DNA of 64,000 nt from UBA7957 sp965222695. GTDB taxonomy: Bacteria > Pseudomonadota > Gammaproteobacteria > Granulosicoccales > Granulosicoccaceae. Positions 44,796 through 52,972 of the stretch are shown piece by piece (positions within the stretch are counted from its first letter, which is position 1; the number at the start of each line of letters is the position of its first letter). The translations under genes were made by a program, and so were the position numbers. The notes beneath the pieces are model-generated. The model was not told where the DNA came from, searched no databases, and saw nothing but the letters and a program-made list of their open reading frames with translations. The stretch spans positions 1,674,001 through 1,738,000 of the forward strand of contig OZ244967.1 in assembly GCA_965222695.1 (NCBI GenBank), written 5' to 3'.

Positions 44796-46331
44796 ATGAA
44801 CCCAAAAAATTATTTGATCGTCAGATTCATCATCCTTGCCGTTCTGTTCTTATTGGGCACGGGCCAGGTGTATTCCGCGGAGAACACTTTAAGCTGGCCG
44901 AGTCGCTATAGCTTCAAGGACTGGGACCCTGCAGCGACTTACTCCGAAGAGACCTATGTTCTCGGCAATATCTACGAAACCCTGACGTTTTATGTCGACG
45001 GTGAGGTGAAACCGCGACTGGCTACTTCCTGGGAAAAATCCGATAAGGGAACAACCTGGACCATGCAGCTGCGGGAAGGGGTGAAATTTCATGATGGTTC
45101 GGATTTTAATGCCGAAGCGGTGAAAAAATCAGTGTTGTATACCAAGGAAGAAGGCCGTGGTGCCGCATTTTTGTGGGCTGGTCTGGAATCGATAGAAACC
45201 CCGGCTTCACACACCGTGGTATTTAAGTTTAAGAGCCCGATAGCCCTCGATCTCGTTACCAGTGGCCAGTATGGCAGCTATATTATCTCGCCGGCTGCCA
45301 TCGATCAGGGCCATGACTGGATGCAAAAGGGCCAGGGATATGGTACCGGTCCGTACAAATTTGTTGAAGTCGAACCGGGTATACAGGTTGTTCTGGAAAA
45401 ATTTGATGACTATTGGGGTGGCTGGGAAGATGGACAGTTCGACCGTGCGATTGTTAAAACAGTAGCAGAGGGATCCACCCGTATTCAGCTGATCAAGTCC
45501 GGTGAAGCCGACGTTACTGCAGTTCCGACCGATCAGGTTAAGGCCGTTGATGAAACGGAAGGTGTCAGCGTCACCCAGGGGACGTCCTGGCGCAACAGTA
45601 TGTTTTTGCTCAATCTAAAAAAATACCCAACGGACAATGCAAAGTTTCGAGAAGCGCTGACACATCTATGGGACTATGAATCCGTGCTCAACGATATTTT
45701 GCACGGCATTGGAACCGCTCCGGTAGGTCCTCTGCCAAAATCCATGTGGGGCCACGGAAGCTATGACCTACCGAAATTCGATCCGGAAAAAGCCATGCAG
45801 CTGCTGGAGGAATCCGGCGTACCGCGAAGTGATTGGAAGGTATCGGCCATGTATATAGGTAGCGTCGGTCATTATGCTAACAGTATGGAGCTGTTTCAGG
45901 CGACCGCCGCGGAGCTGGGCGTTCAGATTGAATTGATACCCGGTGAATGGGGTACAATCTGGGACAAGGCCAAGAACCTTGAAACATCGGCTAATATTCA
46001 ATCCATGACCTGGTGGCCGGCGTACCCGACACCCTCTGACTGGCTATATTCTCAATACCGCACGGAAGAGAAAGCCTTGTTCAATCTTTCCTACTACGCC
46101 AACCCTGATTTTGACGCGACTTTGGATGAAGCCATCAGTCTGGAGGGCGTTGATCTGGATGCTTCCTCGGATAAATATATTGCAGCGCAGGATATCTTGA
46201 TGAAAGATTTCCCGGCTATCTTTTATGCCGATGTCGATCGGTACTATGCTCACAGCGACAAGCTGAAGGGAATGGAAAAACAGTTCAACCCGGCCTATGA
46301 GACGCTCTTTATCTACGAATTGCGAAAATAG
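44796..46331 (+). CDS. ABC transporter periplasmic binding protein, oligopeptide/dipeptide type (SBP_bac_5)
   Basis: A 511-residue family-5 solute-binding protein with a signal peptide ending ...GQVYSAENT. It shows the family blocks YSEETYVLGNIYETLTFY, PRLATSWEKSDKGTTWTMQLREGVKFHDG and GTGPYKFVEVEPGIQVVLEK. It binds peptides, opines or other nitrogenous ligands in the periplasm and delivers them to the permeases encoded just downstream. AGG lies 8 bp before the ATG. The neighbouring serine hydrolase suggests an amide or ester ligand. Confidence 0.93.
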   Translation: MNPKNYLIVRFIILAVLFLLGTGQVYSAENTLSWPSRYSFKDWDPAATYSEETYVLGNIYETLTFYVDGEVKPRLATSWEKSDKGTTWTMQLREGVKFHDGSDFNAEAVKKSVLYTKEEGRGAAFLWAGLESIETPASHTVVFKFKSPIALDLVTSGQYGSYIISPAAIDQGHDWMQKGQGYGTGPYKFVEVEPGIQVVLEKFDDYWGGWEDGQFDRAIVKTVAEGSTRIQLIKSGEADVTAVPTDQVKAVDETEGVSVTQGTSWRNSMFLLNLKKYPTDNAKFREALTHLWDYESVLNDILHGIGTAPVGPLPKSMWGHGSYDLPKFDPEKAMQLLEESGVPRSDWKVSAMYIGSVGHYANSMELFQATAAELGVQIELIPGEWGTIWDKAKNLETSANIQSMTWWPAYPTPSDWLYSQYRTEEKALFNLSYYANPDFDATLDEAISLEGVDLDASSDKYIAAQDILMKDFPAIFYADVDRYYAHSDKLKGMEKQFNPAYETLFIYELRK

Positions 46332-46398
46332 GTGAAATGACATATTCGCGGTGGAAATCGCCGGCGGCTAAACCAATCCCGGCAATGAGGGTCGTTGC

Positions 46399-47415
46399 GT
46401 GCTGAAATATATTGTCCGTCGATTAATCATGATGGTTGCTATTTTGCTCGGAGTTTTGACGGTCGCCTTTATGTTGAGCCGGGTTCTCCCCGGCTCGCCG
46501 ACCACTTTGATTCTGGGCGATCGCCCAACCGCAGAACAAATCACCAAGGCCGAGGACGAACTGGGGCTGAATAAGCCCATCCTGGCCCAGTATTTACTGT
46601 ACCTGGGTCAAATCGTCAGAGGCGATTTCGGTGACAGCCTGCGTACCAAACAACCGGTACTCACAGAGATTGGCAATCGTATGGGGGCAACGCTGGAGCT
46701 GACTACGCTCGCGATTATATTTGTTGTTCTAATCGGAGTGCCGCTGGGTGTTTTATCCGCCATACAACAAAATTCGTGGTTAGACAATTTTGTTCGTGCG
46801 GGTGCTGTAGGTGGTGTAGCCATACCGGCGTTTATGCTGGCGATGGTTTTGCAAATTATTTTTTACGGCCAGCTTAACTGGTTACCGATTCAGGGTCGAA
46901 TAGATTCCAGTATTTTACTCGACACGCCATTTAAAAAAATCACCGGCTTTTATCTTGTTGATACGCTTCTTGCCGGTAACTGGGCTGCTTTCAAAAGTGC
47001 TGTCAGTCACATCATATTACCAACCCTGACACTGACGATTGTGACACTGGCTTCAGTGACGCGAATTACCCGAAATATGATGGTTGAAGTACTGAGCGAA
47101 GAATTTGTACGCACCGCTTTCGCTTATGGTATTCCAGCGCGCCGCATCTATTTTTCCTATGCTCTTAAGGCAACCTTGATCCCCATGCTGACAGTGGTGG
47201 GTTTGACATACGGTTACCTGCTGGGCGGCGCTGTAGTGGTTGAATTCGTATTTGACTGGCCCGGTCTTGGCGGATTTATGGTTTTTTCAATTATACAGAA
47301 CGATTTTCCCGCCGTGTTGGGGACAACTCTGTTTCTGTCCGGAGCTTACTTATTGATTAATCTGACTGTCGATTTACTTTACTTCGCCGTTGATCCAAGA
47401 CTACGCACACAATGA
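46399..47415 (+). CDS. ABC transporter permease, DppB/OppB type
   Basis: A 338-residue inner-membrane permease that starts with GTG at 46399 (GAGGG upstream). It has the N-terminal helix and LSRVLPGSPTTLILGDRPTAEQI segment of DppB-type permeases and six TM helices. The EAA coupling loop is present near EVLSEEFVRTAFAYGIPARR. The stop overlaps the next start by 4 bp. It pairs with the second permease gene to form the channel. Confidence 0.93.
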   Translation: MLKYIVRRLIMMVAILLGVLTVAFMLSRVLPGSPTTLILGDRPTAEQITKAEDELGLNKPILAQYLLYLGQIVRGDFGDSLRTKQPVLTEIGNRMGATLELTTLAIIFVVLIGVPLGVLSAIQQNSWLDNFVRAGAVGGVAIPAFMLAMVLQIIFYGQLNWLPIQGRIDSSILLDTPFKKITGFYLVDTLLAGNWAAFKSAVSHIILPTLTLTIVTLASVTRITRNMMVEVLSEEFVRTAFAYGIPARRIYFSYALKATLIPMLTVVGLTYGYLLGGAVVVEFVFDWPGLGGFMVFSIIQNDFPAVLGTTLFLSGAYLLINLTVDLLYFAVDPRLRTQ

Positions 47416-48299
47416 CAGCCGCATTCACCCCTTCTGAATCGGCAGCGATTGAACCAGGTCTTGGGTTAAAGTCGCGCGCCTTTGCAATGGAAAACAAACT
47501 GTTTGTAGTCGGCAGTGTCATTTTTCTGTTGATTCTTTTTGCCGCTATTTTTGCCGAATGGATCGCACCTTACTCCCCTACCAAGATTGCCTTTTCACAG
47601 AAGCTACTGCCTCCCAGTCTCGATCATTTAATGGGGACCGATAAATTCGGCAGGGATATCTTTTCCCGGGTACTCTACGGTGCAAAAACGTCACTGATTA
47701 TCGGGCTGATTGTGACTATGCTGGCGATCCTGATCGGAGCGCCGATCGGCCTGGTGTCCGGGTATTTTGGCGGCAAAATTGATACGGTGTTAATGCGAAT
47801 CTCAGATGTGTTTCTGGCTTTTCCACCATTGCTTTTGCCCATTTCAATTGTAGCGGCGCTAGGACCCGGCTTGAATAATGCCATGATTGCATTGTCAATT
47901 TCCTGGTTTCCCTGGTATGCCCGTATTATGCGGGCTTCGGTGATGCGCATTCGCAAGGAGCTTTACATCGATGCTGCCCGCGCTATGGGGGTTGGCCAGA
48001 TGAAGATCATGTTACGTCATGTTACACCCAATTCACTGACACCCGTTATCGTCCAAGGTTCTATGGATTTCGGATTCACAATACTGGCCGCTGCATCGCT
48101 GAGTTTTATCGGACTGGGCGCCCGACCACCGACAATTGAATGGGGGTTGATGGCGGCAACAGCACGCACACAGTTTCTTGAGCACTGGTGGACGGCATTG
48201 TGCCCGGGCTTTGCGATTTTTCTGACTGTTCTGGCCATCAATTTAGTGGGTGACGGTATTCGGGATGTATTGGATCCAAAGCACGGGACATCAGAATGA
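47412..48299 (+). CDS. ABC transporter permease, DppC/OppC type
   Basis: A 295-residue permease. It has the OppC-type N-terminal region (HLMGTDKFGRDIFSRVLYGAKTSL) and a coupling loop near RKELYIDAARAMGVGQMKIM. About six TM helices are visible. It overlaps both neighbouring genes by 4 bp, so the operon is tightly coupled. Confidence 0.93.
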   Translation: MTAAFTPSESAAIEPGLGLKSRAFAMENKLFVVGSVIFLLILFAAIFAEWIAPYSPTKIAFSQKLLPPSLDHLMGTDKFGRDIFSRVLYGAKTSLIIGLIVTMLAILIGAPIGLVSGYFGGKIDTVLMRISDVFLAFPPLLLPISIVAALGPGLNNAMIALSISWFPWYARIMRASVMRIRKELYIDAARAMGVGQMKIMLRHVTPNSLTPVIVQGSMDFGFTILAAASLSFIGLGARPPTIEWGLMAATARTQFLEHWWTALCPGFAIFLTVLAINLVGDGIRDVLDPKHGTSE

Positions 48300-49288
48300 A
48301 TGAGATCATTCTAGCTATTAAAAATCTGGATGTTGTATTTCCGGGTCTGGTTCGCACGGTTAAGGCGGTTCGGGGCGTTAATCTGGAGGTTAAACGCGGT
48401 ATGGTCATGGGTCTGGTCGGTGAATCAGGATCGGGCAAATCGATGACAGCCATGGCGTGTCTCGGACTGACGCCACCACCAGGTATAGTTTCAGGCAGTA
48501 TTGAAGTCGATGGCTTTGAAGTGATCGGACGGTCTGAGAGTGAACTGAGTAATCTGCGTGGCGGTGAAGCCGCGATGATTTTTCAAAACCCTATGAAAGC
48601 GTTGAATCCTTTTTTTTCGGTAGGTCATCAAATGATCGATGCGATACGTTGCCACCAGGCAATAACCGAAAAACAGGCCCGTCAGGCTGCGATCGGTTCA
48701 CTGGAGTCGGTTCATCTACCCGATCCTGCATGGGTTCTGGATAAATATCCGCACCAGATGTCCGGCGGGCAGATTCAACGTGTCATGATTGCCATGGCGC
48801 TGGCCTGTCAGCCAAAAGTCATCATTGCTGATGAGGCAACGACCGCGCTTGACGTGACGGTGCAGGCGCAGATCATTTCTTTGCTTCGCGAACTTGCCGA
48901 AAAACGGCACAGAACTATTCTTTTTATTACTCATGATCTTGCAGTGGTCGCATCATTATGCAACTACGTTACCGTGATGTATGCCGGAGAGGTGGTTGAG
49001 ACCGGGCCTGTCAACGAAGTGTTTGCGTTGCCGCGCCATCCTTATACCCAAAAATTGATGCATACCGTACCCAAGCTGGGCCGGGGCGATCAAGAATTGA
49101 ACCATATTCCCGGCCAGGTTCCCGACATGGGGTTTCCGCCAAAGGGATGTGCGTTTCATCCCCGCTGCGAACTTACGACACAAAAGTGCAGAACCGCTGT
49201 ACCGCCCGACGTCACTTTCGCCACCGGCCATACAGCCGCTTGCCACTATGCCGGAGAGTTCAATCAGCGGGAAAACCCAAATGGATAA
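48296..49288 (+). CDS. ABC transporter ATPase, DppD/OppD type
   Basis: A 330-residue ATP-binding protein with Walker A GESGSGKS, signature SGGQIQRV, Walker B VIIADEAT and the switch His in ITHDLAVV. The C-terminal oligopeptide-specific extension has Cys-containing CAFHPRCELTTQKC, which in this family can bind an iron-sulfur cluster. The start overlaps the DppC-type gene by 4 bp. Confidence 0.94.
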   Translation: MNEIILAIKNLDVVFPGLVRTVKAVRGVNLEVKRGMVMGLVGESGSGKSMTAMACLGLTPPPGIVSGSIEVDGFEVIGRSESELSNLRGGEAAMIFQNPMKALNPFFSVGHQMIDAIRCHQAITEKQARQAAIGSLESVHLPDPAWVLDKYPHQMSGGQIQRVMIAMALACQPKVIIADEATTALDVTVQAQIISLLRELAEKRHRTILFITHDLAVVASLCNYVTVMYAGEVVETGPVNEVFALPRHPYTQKLMHTVPKLGRGDQELNHIPGQVPDMGFPPKGCAFHPRCELTTQKCRTAVPPDVTFATGHTAACHYAGEFNQRENPNG

Positions 49289-50258
49289 AATCGGACTCCG
49301 TCCATTGTTAAGCGTCAACAATTTACGCAAGGAATTTCCGACCAAACACGGTGTGGTGCTTGCCGTCGATGATGTGAGTTTTACGGTTGGCGAAAGTGAG
49401 ACTCTTGCAATTGTCGGCGAATCGGGTTGTGGCAAAAGTACCGTCGCAATGACCCTTCTGGGCCTGATTGACTCCGACGGCGGCAGAGTTGTGGTGGATA
49501 AGGCCACCGGGAATGGTTTCGAAGGAAAGAATCGAAACAGTCAGTTGGGACATGATATGAGTATTGTGTTTCAAAACCCCTATTCATCCCTGAATCCGAA
49601 AATGAAAGTTCGTTCGATTATCGCCGAACCTCTTAAAACGGCCTTCGGCCTGCGCGGCGATGCCTTGGATCAACAAATTGAAACACAATTGCGTGAAGTC
49701 GGCCTCGGCCGGGAGCACATGAACCGCTATCCGCACGAGTTTTCGGGCGGACAAAGGCAACGAATTGCTATCGCCCGGGCGCTTGCGCTTAAACCGCGCT
49801 TGCTGATTCTGGATGAGCCGACCGCCGCGCTTGATGTATCGGTTCAGGCCCAGGTTCTGAAGCTACTTAAAGATCTGCAGTCCGAGCTTGGGGTCAGTTA
49901 TTTGTTTATAAGTCATGATCTGGCCACGGTGGAATATCTTTCGAACAGGGTTTTGGTGATGTACCTGGGCCGGGTCGTTGAATCCGGACCGGTCGAACGG
50001 GTGTTCACGCATCCAAGGCATCCTTACACCAGAGCATTACTCGATTCCGTACCTTCGATCAACCCTGACAAGCGCGATCAACTGGGTTTGCTTGAAGGTG
50101 AAATTCCCAGCCCGTTGAATCGGCCTTCCGGTTGTGCCTTTGCCCCTCGCTGCGGCCGAGTGACTGAAGATTGTCGGCGCTATATACCTGCTCTGCGCAA
50201 ATTCAATGACGTGGAACATCATTTGGCATGTATCAATCCTGTGCCGATCGGAAATTAA
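49281..50258 (+). CDS. ABC transporter ATPase, DppF/OppF type
   Basis: About 325 residues from the ATG at 49281 (MDKIGLRPLLSV), which overlaps the preceding gene by 8 bp. An upstream ATG at 49149 would add 44 residues without domain support. Walker A GESGCGKS, signature SGGQRQRI and Walker B LLILDEPT are intact, and the C-terminus has the family Cys pattern CAFAPRCGRVTEDC. It forms the ATPase heterodimer with the DppD-type subunit. The serine hydrolase gene follows after 18 bp. Confidence 0.93.
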   Translation: MDKIGLRPLLSVNNLRKEFPTKHGVVLAVDDVSFTVGESETLAIVGESGCGKSTVAMTLLGLIDSDGGRVVVDKATGNGFEGKNRNSQLGHDMSIVFQNPYSSLNPKMKVRSIIAEPLKTAFGLRGDALDQQIETQLREVGLGREHMNRYPHEFSGGQRQRIAIARALALKPRLLILDEPTAALDVSVQAQVLKLLKDLQSELGVSYLFISHDLATVEYLSNRVLVMYLGRVVESGPVERVFTHPRHPYTRALLDSVPSINPDKRDQLGLLEGEIPSPLNRPSGCAFAPRCGRVTEDCRRYIPALRKFNDVEHHLACINPVPIGN

Positions 50259-50276
50259 CCTTGAGAAACCATTATC

Positions 50277-51518
50277 ATGAGTAATACTATCGCTGAAACT
50301 CCTGTGCCAGACGATCAGTCTACGATTTCAGATGTCATGCAGGGTTGCCCACCCTCACCCGAAAACCGCGTAACCATACAAAACTGGGACACTGCGCGGT
50401 TTAACCGATGGAGTTTTCAGAATTTGAGTCAGATTCTGCCCATGGCTCCTGTTTCTCGCGGCAGGGGACCGATTGCAGAACTGACGGAAGAACTTCACAG
50501 TCTTGACGATATACCGGTGATTCGAACCAATGGCAGTGAAACCACGGTGAGTGGGATTTTGACTGAAACACAAACCGATGGCTTTCTGGTTCTGCACAAG
50601 GGGAGGATCATAGACGAGCAGTACTTTAACCGGATGACTTCCGAGACTTTGCATCTTGCCCAGTCGGTATCCAAGTCCATTGTCGGGACGCTTGTCGGTA
50701 TCTATATAGAACGGGGGCTGATCGATCCTAATACGCCGGTAACGGATTATGTCCCTGAATTGAAGTCCAGTGGCTATTCAGACGCAATTATCCTTGATGT
50801 GCTGAATATGCGCACCGGCGTTAAATTCAACGAAGACTATACCAATCCGGAGGCCGAATTTGCCTTGCTCGATATGGCTTCGGGCTGGAAAGAACGCAAA
50901 ACCGGTCAGGAGCCGGATACCATTTACGATTTGCTGCTATCTATCACCAAACAACGCAACCATGGAGAATATTTCGAATATCGCTCCATTGATACAGACG
51001 TACTGGGATGGGTCTGCGAACGTGTCGGCGGTGAACGTTTGGCCAAACTGATCAGCCTTGAAATCTGGTCCAGACTCGGCGTTGAAAAAGACGCCAGCTT
51101 TTCCGTCGATAAAGCCGGCACCGCACTCGCCGACGCCGGATTTAACGCGACTCTCAGAGACTTCGGGCGCTTCGGACAAATGTATCTTGATATGGGATAC
51201 TACAATGGACAGCAAATTGTATCTGCCGAGTGGGTTAAATCATGCAGGAGAGGTGACACCGATGCCTTCAAGGTACTTTACGAAGATTATGCATTCTATT
51301 ATCCGAACGCGGCTTACTCAAACCAATGGTGGGTTATGGACAATCAACGTGAAATATATTCAGCCAGAGGTGTATTTGGTCAAATGATCTGTATCATACC
51401 GGTTTCGCAACTGGTTGTGGTGAAGTTGTCTTCATGGCCTACATTTCTCGACATGGAAAAAGCGGTGAACACCTATCGGGCAGTTGAAGCGATCTCAAAA
51501 CACCTAAGTCAGGCCTAG
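50277..51518 (+). CDS. Serine hydrolase of the class C beta-lactamase/CubicO family (second copy)
   Basis: A 413-residue paralogue of the protein at 9712-10908. The catalytic SxxK is Ser130-Val-Ser-Lys133 in HLAQSVSKSIVG. The block YRSIDTDVLGWVCERVGG takes the place of the YxN region. No signal peptide is seen. It is the last gene of the transporter operon and probably hydrolyses the imported compound in the cytoplasm. The stop TAG lies inside the right boundary repeat at 51515. Substrate specificity (6-aminohexanoate-type amide, ester or peptide) cannot be read from sequence. Confidence 0.88.
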   Translation: MSNTIAETPVPDDQSTISDVMQGCPPSPENRVTIQNWDTARFNRWSFQNLSQILPMAPVSRGRGPIAELTEELHSLDDIPVIRTNGSETTVSGILTETQTDGFLVLHKGRIIDEQYFNRMTSETLHLAQSVSKSIVGTLVGIYIERGLIDPNTPVTDYVPELKSSGYSDAIILDVLNMRTGVKFNEDYTNPEAEFALLDMASGWKERKTGQEPDTIYDLLLSITKQRNHGEYFEYRSIDTDVLGWVCERVGGERLAKLISLEIWSRLGVEKDASFSVDKAGTALADAGFNATLRDFGRFGQMYLDMGYYNGQQIVSAEWVKSCRRGDTDAFKVLYEDYAFYYPNAAYSNQWWVMDNQREIYSARGVFGQMICIIPVSQLVVVKLSSWPTFLDMEKAVNTYRAVEAISKHLSQA

Positions 51519-51566
51519 GACAGGTCATCAATTACACAATACATCCTGTGATGACACGCCCTAGTA
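51515..51566. repeat. Right boundary repeat: inverted 34-bp copy plus direct 17-bp copy
   Basis: 51515-51548 is an inverted copy (29 of 34) of 43694-43727, and 51550-51566 is an exact direct copy of 43713-43729. Together they form an imperfect hairpin (CTAGGACAGGTCATCA against its complement, 13 of 16). The left part overlaps the stop codon of the serine hydrolase gene, so it may also terminate transcription. Confidence 0.55.
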
Positions 51567-51638
51567 GTCCGTCCACAAATTCAGGATTTTATTCGACAGT
51601 CGTATACTGAACAAAATCGATTTACCCTACTTTCATAC

Positions 51639-51655
51639 TGGAACAATCCATTCAA
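51639..51655. promoter_or_regulatory. Degenerate dyad upstream of the iodate reductase operon
   Basis: TGGAACAATCCATTCAA matches the TTGAAC-N5-GTTCAA pattern at 10 of 12 positions. It lies about 120 bp upstream of the start predicted from the -24/-12 element at 51740, a normal distance for an NtrC-type site. Confidence 0.42.
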
Positions 51656-51739
51656 TCTCTCCCCTTGTCTCTATTGGTTTTTAGCAAAGAAACTAAGCTA
51701 TATTATTGATTTTATTATATAAAAATAAAACCTTACAAA

Positions 51740-51755
51740 TGGCCCGGATTATGCG
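51740..51755 (+). promoter_or_regulatory. Candidate sigma54 (-24/-12) promoter of the iodate reductase operon
   Basis: TGGCCCGGATTATGCG has GG and GC 10 bp apart and matches the -24 half TGGC-YR well, with one mismatch at -12 (ATGC for TTGC). The predicted start is near 51766, leaving a leader of about 86 nt. Confidence 0.48.
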
Positions 51756-51851
51756 AATCGACTGTTGGATCAAGCCGTCCGAAAACGTCAAAACGGTTAA
51801 GATCGATAAGCAGAATTCCAACTAAAGCAAAACTGACCTGGAGAAAATCCA

Positions 51852-52958
51852 ATGGTTGTACGAATAAAACCGGCGCGTACCCTTCTGGCAGCCACATTGG
51901 GGTTAGGAGTGGCGATAGGCGCGCATGCTGCAGAGTATCCTGACATAGGACCCTTGCCGCAGCTTGAAATTGATAATGCAAAGGCGGAACTGGGAAAACG
52001 CCTGTTTTTTGATAAACGCATCTCGGGAGACGCAGGGATATCATGCGCCAGTTGTCATCTGCCCGACAATGCTTTCGGTGGCGATAAGGCACTGTCAATC
52101 GGATACCCCGGCAATGGCAATTTCCGCAACGCTCCATCGCTAGTCAATGTCGGACACAAAAAAGTATGGAACTGGGATGGTCGGATCGGCACCAATCTCA
52201 ATGACATGACCCGTGAGATGCTGACCGAAGACTATATCATGAATATGGATATGCGGATCATGCAGGAGCGGGTAAAACAGGATCCGGTTTATGTCCAGAT
52301 GTTTAAAGATGCTGGGTTCGGCGAACCTTCTAACGGCTCTGTCCGTAATGCCATACCCGAGTTCCTGAAGACACTGACTTCGAGGAATTCCCCCTTCGAT
52401 CAAGGCGCTCTCTCCGATTCGGCGAAACGCGGTGAGGATTTATTCACCGGCAAAGCCGGTTGCAATCAATGCCACAACGGCCCCTTGTTCAGCGATGAGA
52501 TGGCGCATAACACCGGTGTACCGGAAAATTTCGATATCTTTATGGACCCGATGAATCACCAAGCCTTTATCGCCTTCACCATGTTCCAGGGTATTCCCGA
52601 TTACATGAATCTCAAACGTGACCCCGGCTATTTTAATATCACTCTGCTCGACGAGGATATGGGTAAGTTTATAACCCCTTCATTGCGCGAGCTAAAGTAC
52701 TCGGCGCCCTATATGCATAACGGCATGATTGAAACACTGCCCGAAGTGGTTGAGTTTTATAACCAGGGCGGCGGCAAAGACAGCAGAAAGAGCACCATGC
52801 TGAAACCGCTTGGTTTAAACGATCAGGAAAAGGCCGACTTGGTGGCATTTCTGGAATCATTGTCTGGTGATGCGCTGACCGGTGCCGAGCATGTCTGGGA
52901 TCAGGAATTTCCGGCCGAATATCCGGTGATCGAAAACTGGACTCAGGTCCGTAATTAA
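51852..52958 (+). CDS. idrP1: Diheme cytochrome c peroxidase (IdrP, MauG/CcpA family)
   Basis: A 368-residue periplasmic protein with a signal peptide ending ...IGAHAAEYP. The two heme sites are Cys65-x2-Cys68-His69 (SCASCHLPDNAFGG) and Cys204-x2-Cys207-His208 (GCNQCHNGPLFSD). The C-terminal half has the family block APYMHNGMIETLPEVVEFYNQGGG. Family members reduce H2O2 or carry out related two-electron oxidations. Two such genes next to a Rieske and an AioA-like gene are the hallmark of the iodate reductase locus. There they are proposed to remove peroxide or reduced iodine intermediates. Which copy equals IdrP1 or IdrP2 is not settled; numbering here is by gene order only. Confidence 0.85.
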   Translation: MVVRIKPARTLLAATLGLGVAIGAHAAEYPDIGPLPQLEIDNAKAELGKRLFFDKRISGDAGISCASCHLPDNAFGGDKALSIGYPGNGNFRNAPSLVNVGHKKVWNWDGRIGTNLNDMTREMLTEDYIMNMDMRIMQERVKQDPVYVQMFKDAGFGEPSNGSVRNAIPEFLKTLTSRNSPFDQGALSDSAKRGEDLFTGKAGCNQCHNGPLFSDEMAHNTGVPENFDIFMDPMNHQAFIAFTMFQGIPDYMNLKRDPGYFNITLLDEDMGKFITPSLRELKYSAPYMHNGMIETLPEVVEFYNQGGGKDSRKSTMLKPLGLNDQEKADLVAFLESLSGDALTGAEHVWDQEFPAEYPVIENWTQVRN

Positions 52959-52972
52959 TCGAGGTAATAACC

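Larger units (their letters stand above)
51519..51851. other. Upstream region of the iodate reductase operon
   Basis: This 333-bp AT-rich region carries the right boundary repeat, a degenerate copy of the 17-bp dyad at 51639-51655 and a candidate -24/-12 promoter at 51740-51755. No open frame of note lies in it. Confidence 0.6.
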
